A stretch of DNA of 64,000 nucleotides from Variovorax paradoxus (GTDB lineage: Bacteria > Pseudomonadota > Gammaproteobacteria > Burkholderiales > Burkholderiaceae_C), in contig NZ_LR743508.1 of NCBI RefSeq assembly GCF_902712855.1, forward strand, positions 62,001 to 126,000, in the 5' to 3' direction. Shown one piece after another: positions 8,877 through 17,095 of this stretch (within the stretch, counting starts at the first letter, position 1; each line of letters starts with the position of its first letter). A program made the position numbers and the translations under genes. Below the pieces are notes generated by a model. It saw only the letters and a list, made by a program, of their open reading frames with translations, was not told the origin of the DNA and did no database searches.

Positions 8877-10219
8877 GGATGTTCGAAGGGGCGCAGCGCC
8901 CGGACGGTGCCGCGTGTGGGACCGAAGCCACCGTACCGCACCGCAAGGCCGCTGAGCGCCTCGACGCGTTCAATCCACTCATGTGGCTCGGCAATGGCGG
9001 CGCCTTCGTACAGCGGCTGGACACCGCTCAGCCGCTGCGTCAGCGCACGCTGGTGCTCGAGGTCAGGCACGTGGCCGATCGGCAGCGCGCTCCAGCGCGA
9101 ACCTTGCGCATCGCGATAGCGCGAACACCATTTCAGGCCGGCGCCTTCGACTGCATCGAGGTGGCTCGCCACCAGGCCGTCGAGCGGGCCGACCGCATCG
9201 AGCGCATACCGCAGCAGCACCGCGTCGGGATGCCCGCGCCGGAACGTGCCCTGCCATCCCTCGTCCGCATTGTGCGGCTCCGGCAGCCGCGCGTCGAGGC
9301 CGCGGTCGTGCGTGGGCAAGGGGCCCGCACCGTGGCGCGTGAGATAGCTTCGCAGCACGCCGAGGTGCCGCACGCGCGCCCCGATGCCGAGGTCGCGCAG
9401 CACGGCCTCGACGGCCGCGGTCGAGATGGTGCTCCAGGTCGTGTGCGGATGAAAGCCACGCCACTCGTCGAGCAGCACACCCTGCGCACCCTCGAACACC
9501 ACTGTGCCGGGGCGCGCCAGGCGCTCGGCGATGCGATCCGCGGCAGCGGGCGGCGATTGCGCGAGGCACGGCGCGACGGCATCGAGCCAGCGGTGCGACA
9601 GCGTGCGGTCGCGCAGCACCGCGAGCTCCTTCGCGGCATCGGCATGCGCGGGCGCCGCATCTGCGAATTCGTGCAGCAGCGCGTCGCGCGTGGCTTCCAG
9701 CTTGCCGAAGGCGCGCGCAGGATGGGCAAGGTCGCCGTAGCACAGCGCATCGTCGGGCGTGGCCAGTGCATGCCGCACCGTTTCCCCCACGCCCACGCCA
9801 CAGCTGCCGTGTGCGCCCTCTCCGCGCACCCATTCGCGCAGGCGGCCCGCGGCCTGGTGAAAGGGCGTGGTCACGCGGCATCGGGCGTCGATCAAGAGGC
9901 GCGAGAAAGCATTCTCCACTCCTGCCTGGCGCAGCACCGCGTCCTCGACGCACAGCGCCGTCGGGTGCACCACCACCGGACTGGCGAGCACGGTGCCCAC
10001 GCCCGCATGGAAAGTGCCGGCGCCGAACTGGGAGAAGGTGTGGTGCCGGCCATCCGGCAGCACCACGTTGTGCCCGGCCTGTGCGCCGCCGTTGAAGCGC
10101 ACCACCGTGCGGGCCTGCAGCGCACCGCACAGGTGGTCGGTGAAGAGGCCCTTGCCGCAGTCGCCGAAGCCGAGGCCCAGCAGCGAGACGTAGCGCGTGG
10201 CCGCTGCCGGAACCGTCAC
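8873..10219 (-). CDS. Divergent adenylosuccinate synthetase paralogue (PurA-like)
   Basis: A 448-aa GTP-dependent ligase-fold protein. The family signatures are present but altered. GFGDCGKG (17-24) replaces GDEGKG, keeping the catalytic Asp20 but changing the Glu to Cys. GGAQAGHN keeps the general-acid His50 but has Gln for the IMP-binding Asn. GSCGVGVG replaces GTTGRGIG. FEGAQGVLLD and TRHGAGPLPT are close to canonical. HLDAVEG replaces the guanine-binding KLDVLDG but keeps its Asp, and the aspartate loop is reduced to an FRRG core. The Asp distinguishes it from phage PurZ. It probably condenses a purine nucleotide with some amine donor, but whether that is IMP plus aspartate is doubtful. 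The GTG start at 10219 lies seven bases after the VWA stop, with a weak ribosome site. Confidence 0.85.
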   Translation of the reverse strand: MTVPAAATRYVSLLGLGFGDCGKGLFTDHLCGALQARTVVRFNGGAQAGHNVVLPDGRHHTFSQFGAGTFHAGVGTVLASPVVVHPTALCVEDAVLRQAGVENAFSRLLIDARCRVTTPFHQAAGRLREWVRGEGAHGSCGVGVGETVRHALATPDDALCYGDLAHPARAFGKLEATRDALLHEFADAAPAHADAAKELAVLRDRTLSHRWLDAVAPCLAQSPPAAADRIAERLARPGTVVFEGAQGVLLDEWRGFHPHTTWSTISTAAVEAVLRDLGIGARVRHLGVLRSYLTRHGAGPLPTHDRGLDARLPEPHNADEGWQGTFRRGHPDAVLLRYALDAVGPLDGLVASHLDAVEGAGLKWCSRYRDAQGSRWSALPIGHVPDLEHQRALTQRLSGVQPLYEGAAIAEPHEWIERVEALSGLAVRYGGFGPTRGTVRALRPFEHP

Positions 10220-10226
10220 GGGGAGA

Positions 10227-11207
10227 TCAGCCGAACAGGCGCTTCCACCACGACGAGCGCGGGTTGGCAGCCGCGGTGGCCACCGCCGGCGGCGCACGTC
10301 GCGCACCGGCCGGGTCGAGCAGCGCCGCATAGGCGTCGAGCGCATGCAGCACGCCGCCCACGCGTTCCTTGGCCATGCCGGTGCCGCTCATCACGCCGGC
10401 CAGCGCATCGAGGCTGGGCACGGCTTTCTCGGTAAGCGCGACGATGCCGGCCGCCACGGCGCAGGCGTCATCGGGCGAATCCATGCAGATGACGTGGTCG
10501 CCCAGCAGCTCGCGCCAGCGGCCCTCGCATCGGCGGCGGCGCTGGGCGTCGGGAATCAGGAAGAACAGGTTCGTGGTCTCTGCCGCGGCGGCGATGACCT
10601 CCTCGATCGGGATGTCCTCGTCGAGCTTCTCGCCGATGAGGCCTTCGACCTGGTGGCGCGAGACGGCGGGGTACGGCAGCTCGTCGCCGGTCACGAACAG
10701 GTAGCCGCGCTTCTTGCGCTTGACCCAGCAGTCCATGTCGGTGTGCTGCGCCATCACGTAGAAGGCCAGCTCGTAGCTCTCCTCGCCGCTGCCGCCACCG
10801 CCGCCTTCGAGGTAGCTCCAGGTGAGCCACTGGTCCATGAGGTTGGCGGTCGACTCGAACTGGCCGACCTGCAGCGGCGCATGGTCGGAGGTGGCGTCGC
10901 CGATGGCCATGAACAGCAGTTGCGGATCGGGGACGCCGCAATCGGTCAGCAGCTTCATGAACGTGGGCAGTTCGCGGCGCGCCAGCGTCTGCGGGATGTC
11001 GCCCATGGAACCGGTGACGTCGAGCGCGAAGGCGATGCCCAGCGAGTTCGGATGGTCGGCGTTGTCGCGCGACTCGCGCACCTTCAGCCCCTTCGGGTTC
11101 ATCAGCGGGTGCGTCGACCGCTGGGTGAAGACCTCGGCGCCCGGCCTGGCGGCGCGGTCGGCGATGATGGCCGCGTGCGCGGCGTGCGAGTAGTTTCCGT
11201 AGCCCAT
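10227..11207 (-). CDS. VWA domain protein with MIDAS motif
   Basis: A 326-aa cytosolic protein. A conserved-looking N-terminus (GYGNYSHAAHAAI) precedes a von Willebrand A domain starting near residue 57 with the metal-ion site DVTGS (63-67), followed by the GDATSD loop and a SYLEGGGGGSGEESYELA segment. VWA domains with MIDAS bind partner proteins through a divalent cation and often act as scaffolds. No membrane segment or signal peptide is seen. An excellent AGGAGG precedes the ATG at 11207. It lies between the pseudokinase and the PurA-like gene with 43- and 7-base gaps, so a shared transcript and physical interaction are likely. It is not recognisably TerY. Confidence 0.85.
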   Translation of the reverse strand: MGYGNYSHAAHAAIIADRAARPGAEVFTQRSTHPLMNPKGLKVRESRDNADHPNSLGIAFALDVTGSMGDIPQTLARRELPTFMKLLTDCGVPDPQLLFMAIGDATSDHAPLQVGQFESTANLMDQWLTWSYLEGGGGGSGEESYELAFYVMAQHTDMDCWVKRKKRGYLFVTGDELPYPAVSRHQVEGLIGEKLDEDIPIEEVIAAAAETTNLFFLIPDAQRRRRCEGRWRELLGDHVICMDSPDDACAVAAGIVALTEKAVPSLDALAGVMSGTGMAKERVGGVLHALDAYAALLDPAGARRAPPAVATAAANPRSSWWKRLFG

Positions 11208-11250
11208 GAACTTGTCCTCCTGATTGACTGGTTGTGGTGCCTGCCGGTGC

Positions 11251-12225
11251 TCAGCCGCCGGCGTGCGGATCGGGATCGAAACGAACGAACCGCGGTGCGC
11301 CGAAGGCTTCGCGCGACGCCGCCGACAGCGCCTGCTCGATGCCCTGCGCGCCGAGGCGCTCGCAGGCGGTGTCTTCGCTGCACTCGCGCAGCAACGCAGC
11401 CAGCGGTGCTGGGGTGTGCGCGCCGACGCCGGGGTCGCCGGCCGCACCGCCGTGCAGCAATGCGCGCACGGTCCAGGCGGCCTGCGCCAGGTCGCGTGCG
11501 GCAGCCGCCTTGTGCGCCGCGCCGGCCGCGTGCTGCGCGCGCGACCAGCCGATGAGCAGCACGCCATGGTCGCGCGGGTGCACGAGCGCATGCGCCGGCG
11601 AAATGCCGCCGTGCGTCCAGCCGGCGCCGTGCACGAAGCCCAGCACCTCGAGCATGCGGCGCCAGATCCACACGGCGTGGCGCGCATCGACGCCTGCCGG
11701 GTTGGCAAGAGCGACGTCCTGCAGGCTGCCCCAGAAGCCGGTGGGATGACGCAGCACCAGCGCCTGGCGGGTGCCGTCGCCCAGGCCCTCGGCCACGCCC
11801 GTGCCCAGCGGCTGCGGCAACCGGCGCGTGAAGTACGCGGCACCGGCCATCGACAGGTCCTGCAGGGCCTTCAGCACCGCGCCTTCGCGGGCCAGCACGC
11901 TGTCGGCCGCGCTGTGGCGCGAAAGCTTGAAGGTGACGCGCTCTGGCAGCGCGCCGAGCCGCTCTGCCAGCAGCACTTCGCTGTGCTCGCCGGTGGCCAG
12001 CGGCGCCAGCACGCGATAGCGCGCATCGCGCCAGTGGAGGATGCGCCCTCCCGGCACGTCCGCATTGGCCCGTCGCAGCGCGGCGCGGAAACTCTCGCGC
12101 TCGACGATCTCCTCGCCACGCACCACGGTCGCGCCGCAGTAGCTGCAGTCGACCGTGCGCCAGCGGGCTGCACGCGGCAACGGCGCGGAACATTGTGGGC
12201 AGCTGAGTGCGAGCAGCGACAGCAT
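11251..12225 (-). CDS. Zinc-ribbon protein with protein-kinase-like (pseudokinase) domain
   Basis: A 324-aa protein. Residues 9-31 form a zinc ribbon (CPQC ... CSYC). From about residue 66 a kinase-like fold follows, with a lysine in VTFKLS (Lys100) and Glu114 in the candidate C-helix. The catalytic loop is degraded: HGGISPAH (205-212) stands where HRDxKxxN should be, so the catalytic Asp and the metal-binding Asn are absent, and LLIGWS replaces the DFG segment. It is therefore expected to be a pseudokinase or an unusual nucleotide binder. The ATG at 12225 has an AGGACA site. It is the second gene of the leftward cluster, 11 bases after the CNNM stop. Confidence 0.72.
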   Translation of the reverse strand: MLSLLALSCPQCSAPLPRAARWRTVDCSYCGATVVRGEEIVERESFRAALRRANADVPGGRILHWRDARYRVLAPLATGEHSEVLLAERLGALPERVTFKLSRHSAADSVLAREGAVLKALQDLSMAGAAYFTRRLPQPLGTGVAEGLGDGTRQALVLRHPTGFWGSLQDVALANPAGVDARHAVWIWRRMLEVLGFVHGAGWTHGGISPAHALVHPRDHGVLLIGWSRAQHAAGAAHKAAAARDLAQAAWTVRALLHGGAAGDPGVGAHTPAPLAALLRECSEDTACERLGAQGIEQALSAASREAFGAPRFVRFDPDPHAGG

Positions 12226-12236
12226 CTGCCCGTGTC

Positions 12237-13550
12237 CTATTCGCTCTTCGGCGGTGCCGCCTGATCGGGGGACGCCAGCACGCGATCGATGCGGCGGCCC
12301 TCCAGCGCGGCGATCTCGAAGGACCAGCCGGCGCAGTCGATCTGTTCTCCCACTTCGGGCAGGTGGCCCGACACGGCCATCAGCAGGCCGGCCACGGTGT
12401 TGTAGCGGCCACGCTCCTCGTCGGGCAGTTCGCGGATGCCCAGGCGCGCGCGCAGCTCCGACACCGGCATGAGGCCGTCGAGTTCCCACACGCCGTCGGG
12501 CCGCTCGCGGGCCCAGGCGTCGGTCTGCATGCCAGGCTGCAGCTCGCCGGTGATGGCCTCGAGCAGGTCGCGCGGGGTCATGAGGCCCTGCACCACGCCG
12601 TACTCGTCGACCACGAACACAAGGCGCCCGGCACGTTCGCGGAACTGCTCGAGCAGCTCCATGCCGGTGAGCGTCTCGGGCACGAACACCGCGGGCGTGG
12701 CCTCCTGGCCCAGCACGCCGGGATGCGCGGAGCCCAGGCGCAGCAGCTGCGCCACGCTGACCACGCCGACCACGTCGTCGAGCGAGTTGCGGCACACCGG
12801 ATACCAGGAATGCACCAGGTTGAGCGCGGCCGCGTCGGCCACCTTCTGCAGCGCCTGCGGCACGGTGAACGAGGCATCGAGCCACTCGATGTCGGCGCGC
12901 GGGATCATCAGCGACGACAGGCGCCTGTCATCAAGGTGAAACACATTGCGCACCATCTGGTGCTCGTGCTGCTCGATGACGCCGGCGTCCACGCCCTCCT
13001 CCAGGCTGGCCGAGATTTCCTCCTCGGTCACCGAGCGGGCTGCGTTGGCGTCGATGCGCAGCAGCTTCAGCGTGGTGGCCGTGGCGCCTGCCAGCAGCCA
13101 CACGAAGGGCTTGGCCGCCTTGGCCAGCCCGCGCATGGGGCGCGACACCCAGCGCGCCACCGGCTCCGGATACAGCTGGCCGATGCGCTTGGGCACCAGC
13201 TCGCCGAAGATGATGGTGAAGAAGGTGATGCAGGTCACCACGCAGGCCGTGGACACCACGCTGGCGGTGCCGGCGCCCATGCCGACCGATTCCATCCACA
13301 CGGCCAGGGGCGCTGCGAATGCGGCCTCGCCGACGATGCCGCTCAGCATGCCGATGGAGGTGATGCCGATCTGCACCGTCGAGAGGAACTGCGTGGGCGA
13401 TTCCATCAGCTTCAGCGCGGCCACCGCGCCGGCGTCTCCCGTTTCGGCCAGAGCCGCGAGACGTGCACGCCGGCTGGTGGAAAGGGCCATTTCGGACATT
13501 GCGAACAACGCGTTGAGCGTGGTCAGCAAGGCCAGGAGGAAGACATCCAT
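12237..13550 (-). CDS. CNNM/CorC-type membrane protein (DUF21, CBS pair, CorC_HlyC)
   Basis: A 437-aa integral membrane protein of the hemolysin-C/CorC or CNNM magnesium transporter group. The first 150 residues carry a DUF21 region with membrane helices and the typical GELVPKRIG segment. A CBS pair covers about 205-325 (IPRADIEWL ... FVVDEYGVVQGLMTPRDLLEAI), where adenosine nucleotides and Mg2+ usually bind. The C-terminal CorC_HlyC domain ends in GRRIDRVL. It probably exports or regulates Mg2+/Co2+. The start at 13550 is only 23 bases from the divergent apaH start and lacks a clear ribosome site. The 11-base gap to the pseudokinase gene suggests cotranscription. Confidence 0.9.
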   Translation of the reverse strand: MDVFLLALLTTLNALFAMSEMALSTSRRARLAALAETGDAGAVAALKLMESPTQFLSTVQIGITSIGMLSGIVGEAAFAAPLAVWMESVGMGAGTASVVSTACVVTCITFFTIIFGELVPKRIGQLYPEPVARWVSRPMRGLAKAAKPFVWLLAGATATTLKLLRIDANAARSVTEEEISASLEEGVDAGVIEQHEHQMVRNVFHLDDRRLSSLMIPRADIEWLDASFTVPQALQKVADAAALNLVHSWYPVCRNSLDDVVGVVSVAQLLRLGSAHPGVLGQEATPAVFVPETLTGMELLEQFRERAGRLVFVVDEYGVVQGLMTPRDLLEAITGELQPGMQTDAWARERPDGVWELDGLMPVSELRARLGIRELPDEERGRYNTVAGLLMAVSGHLPEVGEQIDCAGWSFEIAALEGRRIDRVLASPDQAAPPKSE

Positions 13551-13573
13551 GAACTGAGGGAGAGAATGAGGGA

Positions 13574-14425
13574 ATGGCACTTTACTTGATTGGCGACCTG
13601 CAAGGCTGCGACGCGCCCCTCGGCCGGCTGCTGCAGAAGATCGATTTCTCCCCCAGCCGCGACACCATCGTGCTGCTCGGCGACCTGGTGAACCGGGGTC
13701 CCGATTCGCTCGCCGTGCTGCGGCGCGTGCAGGGCTACGGCGCGTCGGCGCTGAGCCTGCTGGGCAACCACGACCTGCACCTGCTGGGCGTGGCACACGG
13801 CGCGCGCAAGGCTGGCCGCAAGGACACGCTGGGCGAACTGCTGGCCGCGCCCGACAGCGAGGCGCTGCTCGACTGGGTGCGCCGCCAGCACATGGCGCTG
13901 CACATGCGCATTGGCGCTGGCGACCTGCTGATGGTGCACGCCGGCGTGCTGCCGCAGTGGACGGTGAGCGACACCCTGGTGCTGGCGTCGGAGGTCGAGT
14001 CGGTGCTGCGCGGGCCGGCGCTGGGCGAGTTCCTGATGTCGATGTACGGCAACGAGCCCGATCGTTGGCAGGACTCGCTGACCGGCAGCGCGCGGCTGCG
14101 CGCCATCGTCAACGCGCTGACGCGGCTGCGCTTCTGCAGCGCCGAGGGCGTGATGGAGTTCGAGGCCAAGGACAGCGCCGCCACCGCGCCCGAGGGCTAC
14201 ATGCCCTGGTTCGACGTGCCCGGCCGCAGGACGGCCAAGGCCACCATCGCCTTCGGCCACTGGTCGACGCTGGGCTGGCTCTCGCGGCCCGACCTGCTGT
14301 CGACCGACACCGGCTGCGTGTGGGGCGGCTGCCTGAGCGCGGTGCGCATCGGCGCGACGCTGGAAGAGCGCGAGCTGATCCAGGTCGAGTGCGAACAGTC
14401 GCAGAAGCCGGGCAAGACCGCCTGA
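13574..14425 (+). CDS. apaH: Symmetrical bis(5'-nucleosyl)-tetraphosphatase
   Basis: Hydrolyses Ap4A to two ADP, also acting as an RNA decapping enzyme in relatives. The metallophosphatase motifs are complete: GDLQGC at the N-terminus, GDLVNRGPDS and GNHD, plus HAGV and GHWST for the remaining metal-binding histidines. Length (283 aa) is normal. A GAGGGA site precedes the ATG. In enterobacteria apaH sits with ksgA and pdxA; here it is alone and divergent from the CNNM gene, with 23 bases between the starts, so the two promoters must overlap. Confidence 0.97.
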   Translation: MALYLIGDLQGCDAPLGRLLQKIDFSPSRDTIVLLGDLVNRGPDSLAVLRRVQGYGASALSLLGNHDLHLLGVAHGARKAGRKDTLGELLAAPDSEALLDWVRRQHMALHMRIGAGDLLMVHAGVLPQWTVSDTLVLASEVESVLRGPALGEFLMSMYGNEPDRWQDSLTGSARLRAIVNALTRLRFCSAEGVMEFEAKDSAATAPEGYMPWFDVPGRRTAKATIAFGHWSTLGWLSRPDLLSTDTGCVWGGCLSAVRIGATLEERELIQVECEQSQKPGKTA

Positions 14426-14442
14426 GGAAAGCGGCTCGCACC

Positions 14443-14467
14443 GGCGGCAGCGGCCGCGGGGGCCGCC
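14443..14467. terminator. GC-rich hairpin between convergent apaH and M20 genes
   Basis: GGCGGC and GCCGCC arms flank a GC-rich loop, between the stop codons of two converging genes (14425 and 14469). There is no T-tract on either strand, so it is at most a weak bidirectional terminator. Confidence 0.3.
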
Positions 14468-14468
14468 G

Positions 14469-16016
14469 TCAGAACGGCTGCGTCATCAGCCCGTACACGG
14501 TGCGCACGCCGCTCACGTAGTTGCCCATGCGCAGGTTCTCGTTGGCCGCGTGCTGGTTGTTGTCCGCGTTCACCAGCGGAATGATCGCGAACGGCACCGG
14601 CAGCACGCGCACGATCTCGGCCGTGGGCACGGTACCGCCCATCATGCGGATGCGCACCGGCTCCGGCTGGGTGCCGAAGGTCCCGGTGAGCGCCTTGTAG
14701 GCCCACTGCCCCACGGGCGAATTGATCTGCGAGCCGGCCGCGTCCCCGCCCTCGCTCTGGTAGGAGAAGCTGGCCAGCTTGTCGTAGCGCGCGCGGTCCT
14801 CGTCGGTCGGCTCGCCCTTCACCAGGTGATAGCCCTGGCGCTCGATGTGCTTGCGGATCTGCTGGCCGAGCCAGGCCGCGTCGGAATCGGGCGTGGTGCG
14901 AAGGTCGAGCTCGGCCACCGCCTTGTCCGGCACGATGTTGGCCACCTTGTCGCCCACCGCCGCGGCCGCCATGCCGCGCACGTTGAGCGACGGGTATTGC
15001 ATGGCCTCCTGGTAGTTGCCGCCGACCTTGTCGGTCTGCGCGATGCCCAGGCGACGCTTGAGCGCGGCTTCGTCGTCGGGCACGGCGGCCATGATCTTCC
15101 GGTCGGCCTCGGCGATCTTCACGTGGTCGTAGTAGCCGGCCACGGTCACGCGGCCCTGGTCGTTCTTCATCGAGGCCAGCAGGCTCGCCAAGCGCTGCGC
15201 CGGGTTGGGCGCGTAGTTGCCGTAGTGCCCGCTGTGCAGCGGCACCTTGGCGCCGTACACGGTGAGCCGCGCCTCGGCCGCGCCCCGGTTGCCGAACACC
15301 AGCGTGGGCCGGTTGGTGGCGTGCATCGGGCCGTCGTGGATCACGATGGCGTCGGTGCGCAGCAGGTCGCGGTGCGCCTGCATCACCTTGCTGATCGAGG
15401 GCGAGCCCTTTTCCTCCTCGCTGTCGAGGATCACCTTGACATTCACCGCCGGCTGCCCGCCGCCGGCCTTCAACGCGTCGATGGCCGCGAGCATCATCAT
15501 GATCGGCCCCTTGTCGTCGGCCGACGCGCGGCCGAACACGCGCCACTCGGGGTCGAGCGGGCCGCTGAAGAGCGGCGCCGAATCGATCTCCTCCCAGCTG
15601 CCGTCGGCCGCCTTGCGCTTGAGCACCGGCGTCCAGGGGCTCTTCTGCGCCCATTGCGCGGGAATCACGGGCTGGCCGTCGAGGTGCATGTAGAACAGCA
15701 CCGTCTTGCGAGCCGGGTCGCTGCCCGGGTATTCCGCATAGAGCATCGGCTTGCCGTCGTTGGGCAGCTGCTGCGTGGTGAAGCCGCGCTTGCGGAAAGC
15801 CTGCTCCAGCCACTCGACGTTCTTGCGGATGTCCTCCGGCACGATGGCATCGTTGGGCAGCGAGAGCAGCTCGAAATACTCGCGGTAGGTGGCCTGCGCA
15901 TGGCGTTCGGCATCGGCCGGCGACAGGTCGGCCGCGCCGGCAACGCCGGCGGCGGCGAGCAAGGCAATGGCAAGCGGGGCAAGCAGCTTGCGAGGGAGTC
16001 GGGGGTGGATCGGCAT
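14469..16016 (-). CDS. Secreted M20 family metallopeptidase/dipeptidase
   Basis: A 515-aa dinuclear zinc hydrolase of the M20 (CndA/carboxypeptidase G2-like) family. The start at 16016 gives a Sec signal peptide (basic start, LLAPLAIALLAAAGVAGA) with cleavage before ADLSP; the longer frame adds residues ahead of this signal. Metal-site segments are MHLDGQP, SADDKGP with the bridging Asp, DSEEEKGS with the catalytic Glu pair and HDGPM, followed by the lid domain and the final histidine region. It should cleave dipeptides or N-acyl amino acids in the periplasm. The divergent LysR gene and the palindrome between them suggest direct control by that regulator. Confidence 0.9.
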   Translation of the reverse strand: MPIHPRLPRKLLAPLAIALLAAAGVAGAADLSPADAERHAQATYREYFELLSLPNDAIVPEDIRKNVEWLEQAFRKRGFTTQQLPNDGKPMLYAEYPGSDPARKTVLFYMHLDGQPVIPAQWAQKSPWTPVLKRKAADGSWEEIDSAPLFSGPLDPEWRVFGRASADDKGPIMMMLAAIDALKAGGGQPAVNVKVILDSEEEKGSPSISKVMQAHRDLLRTDAIVIHDGPMHATNRPTLVFGNRGAAEARLTVYGAKVPLHSGHYGNYAPNPAQRLASLLASMKNDQGRVTVAGYYDHVKIAEADRKIMAAVPDDEAALKRRLGIAQTDKVGGNYQEAMQYPSLNVRGMAAAAVGDKVANIVPDKAVAELDLRTTPDSDAAWLGQQIRKHIERQGYHLVKGEPTDEDRARYDKLASFSYQSEGGDAAGSQINSPVGQWAYKALTGTFGTQPEPVRIRMMGGTVPTAEIVRVLPVPFAIIPLVNADNNQHAANENLRMGNYVSGVRTVYGLMTQPF

Positions 16017-16096
16017 GGGAACGCGGCCTTTATGACAGTTTCGAGGCAGTCTAGGCAAAGCCGCGCTTTTGAACAATTGCCGATTTCCTGCGATAT

Positions 16097-16115
16097 CGTT
16101 GCGTTTTTTGCAACG
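16097..16115. promoter_or_regulatory. LysR-type operator palindrome
   Basis: CGTTGC-N7-GCAACG is a perfect inverted repeat containing TTGC-N7-GCAA, which fits the T-N11-A LysR box. It lies between the divergent M20 peptidase and LysR starts, 33 bases before the LysR ATG, and is the obvious site for that regulator. Binding is inferred. Confidence 0.55.
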
Positions 16116-16147
16116 CGGGCTTCAACCCGCCATTGCGTCCGAACGCC

Positions 16148-17086
16148 ATGCCCTCCCCCCATCGCCTCCAGGAAACCTCCCTGCGCTACTTCCTCGAGGT
16201 GGTGCGCAGCGGCTCGCTGACCGAGGCCGCCGTGCGCCTGAACGTCAGCGCCTCCGCCATCAGCCGGCAGGTCGCGATGCTCGAGGACATGCTGGGTGCG
16301 CCGCTGTTCGAGCGCCGCCCGCGCGGCATGGCACCGAGCCCGGCGGGTGAGCTGCTGGCCGCGCATGCACGGCGCGGGGAGATGGAAGCCGAACGCGTGG
16401 TGTCCGACATCCAGGGGCTTCGGGGCCTGCGGCGCGGACACGTCCGCATCGCCTGCTCGTCGGGCTTCGCGAACGAGTTCCTGCCGCAGCGGATCGTCGC
16501 GTTCCGGGCGCTGCATCCCGGCATCCAGTTCGAGCTGAAAGCCTGCGACTCCGCGGACGTCACCAATGCCGTGCTGCTCGGCAATGCCGACATCGGCCTG
16601 ACCTACAGCCGTGCAGCCGTCCAGGGCGTGCACGTGGCGCACCGGCAGGCGGCCTCGGTCTTCGCGCTCATGCACCCGGGCCACGCGCTGGCGAAGTTCC
16701 GCAGCGTCACCCTGGCGCAGATGCTGCCGTTTCCCATCGGTCTTTCGGGACCCGACACCACGGTGCGCCAGCTGTTCGACGTGGCCTGCAGCAACCGCGG
16801 CGTGGTGTTCGAGCCCGCGCTGGTCAGCAACCGCTTCGAGGCGCTGGCCAACTTCGTGCTGCTCGGCGGCGGACTCGCGATCGCCGGCGAGATATCCGTC
16901 CGAGAACGCGTGCGGCGCGGCGAACTGCACGCCGCGGAGATCCGCGAGCGCGGCATGCGGGCGCGCTCCGTCGAGCTGCAGACGCTGGCCGGACGGACCC
17001 TGCCCGAGGTGGTGCGGACCTTTCTCGACTTCCTGTGCGAGGCACTCCCCGCGCCAGCCGCGCCGGCCGCGCCGGCCGCTCAGTGA
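16148..17086 (+). CDS. LysR family regulator (divergent from M20 peptidase)
   Basis: A 312-aa LysR transcription factor. The N-terminal helix-turn-helix covers about residues 15-60 (LTEAAVRLNVSASAISRQVAMLE ... LFERRPRG) and a periplasmic-binding-like effector domain follows (RIACSSGFANEFLP onward). The ATG at 16148 is preferred to a TTG five codons upstream. The tail is alanine/proline-rich. It is divergent from the secreted M20 peptidase across a 131-base region with a perfect LysR-box palindrome, so control of that gene and of itself is expected. The effector is unknown. Confidence 0.93.
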   Translation: MPSPHRLQETSLRYFLEVVRSGSLTEAAVRLNVSASAISRQVAMLEDMLGAPLFERRPRGMAPSPAGELLAAHARRGEMEAERVVSDIQGLRGLRRGHVRIACSSGFANEFLPQRIVAFRALHPGIQFELKACDSADVTNAVLLGNADIGLTYSRAAVQGVHVAHRQAASVFALMHPGHALAKFRSVTLAQMLPFPIGLSGPDTTVRQLFDVACSNRGVVFEPALVSNRFEALANFVLLGGGLAIAGEISVRERVRRGELHAAEIRERGMRARSVELQTLAGRTLPEVVRTFLDFLCEALPAPAAPAAPAAQ

Positions 17087-17095
17087 GGCAGCATC

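Noticed and set aside
8873..10219. Calling the PurA paralogue PurZ or a diaminopurine pathway gene
   Set aside because: The catalytic Asp of PurA is retained and no phage, dATP hydrolase or DpoZ-like polymerase gene is present.
8439..12225. Calling the cluster a TerY-P type tellurite-associated triad
   Set aside because: There is no PP2C phosphatase gene or TerD protein, the kinase-like protein is degraded, and a PurA paralogue is not part of that triad.
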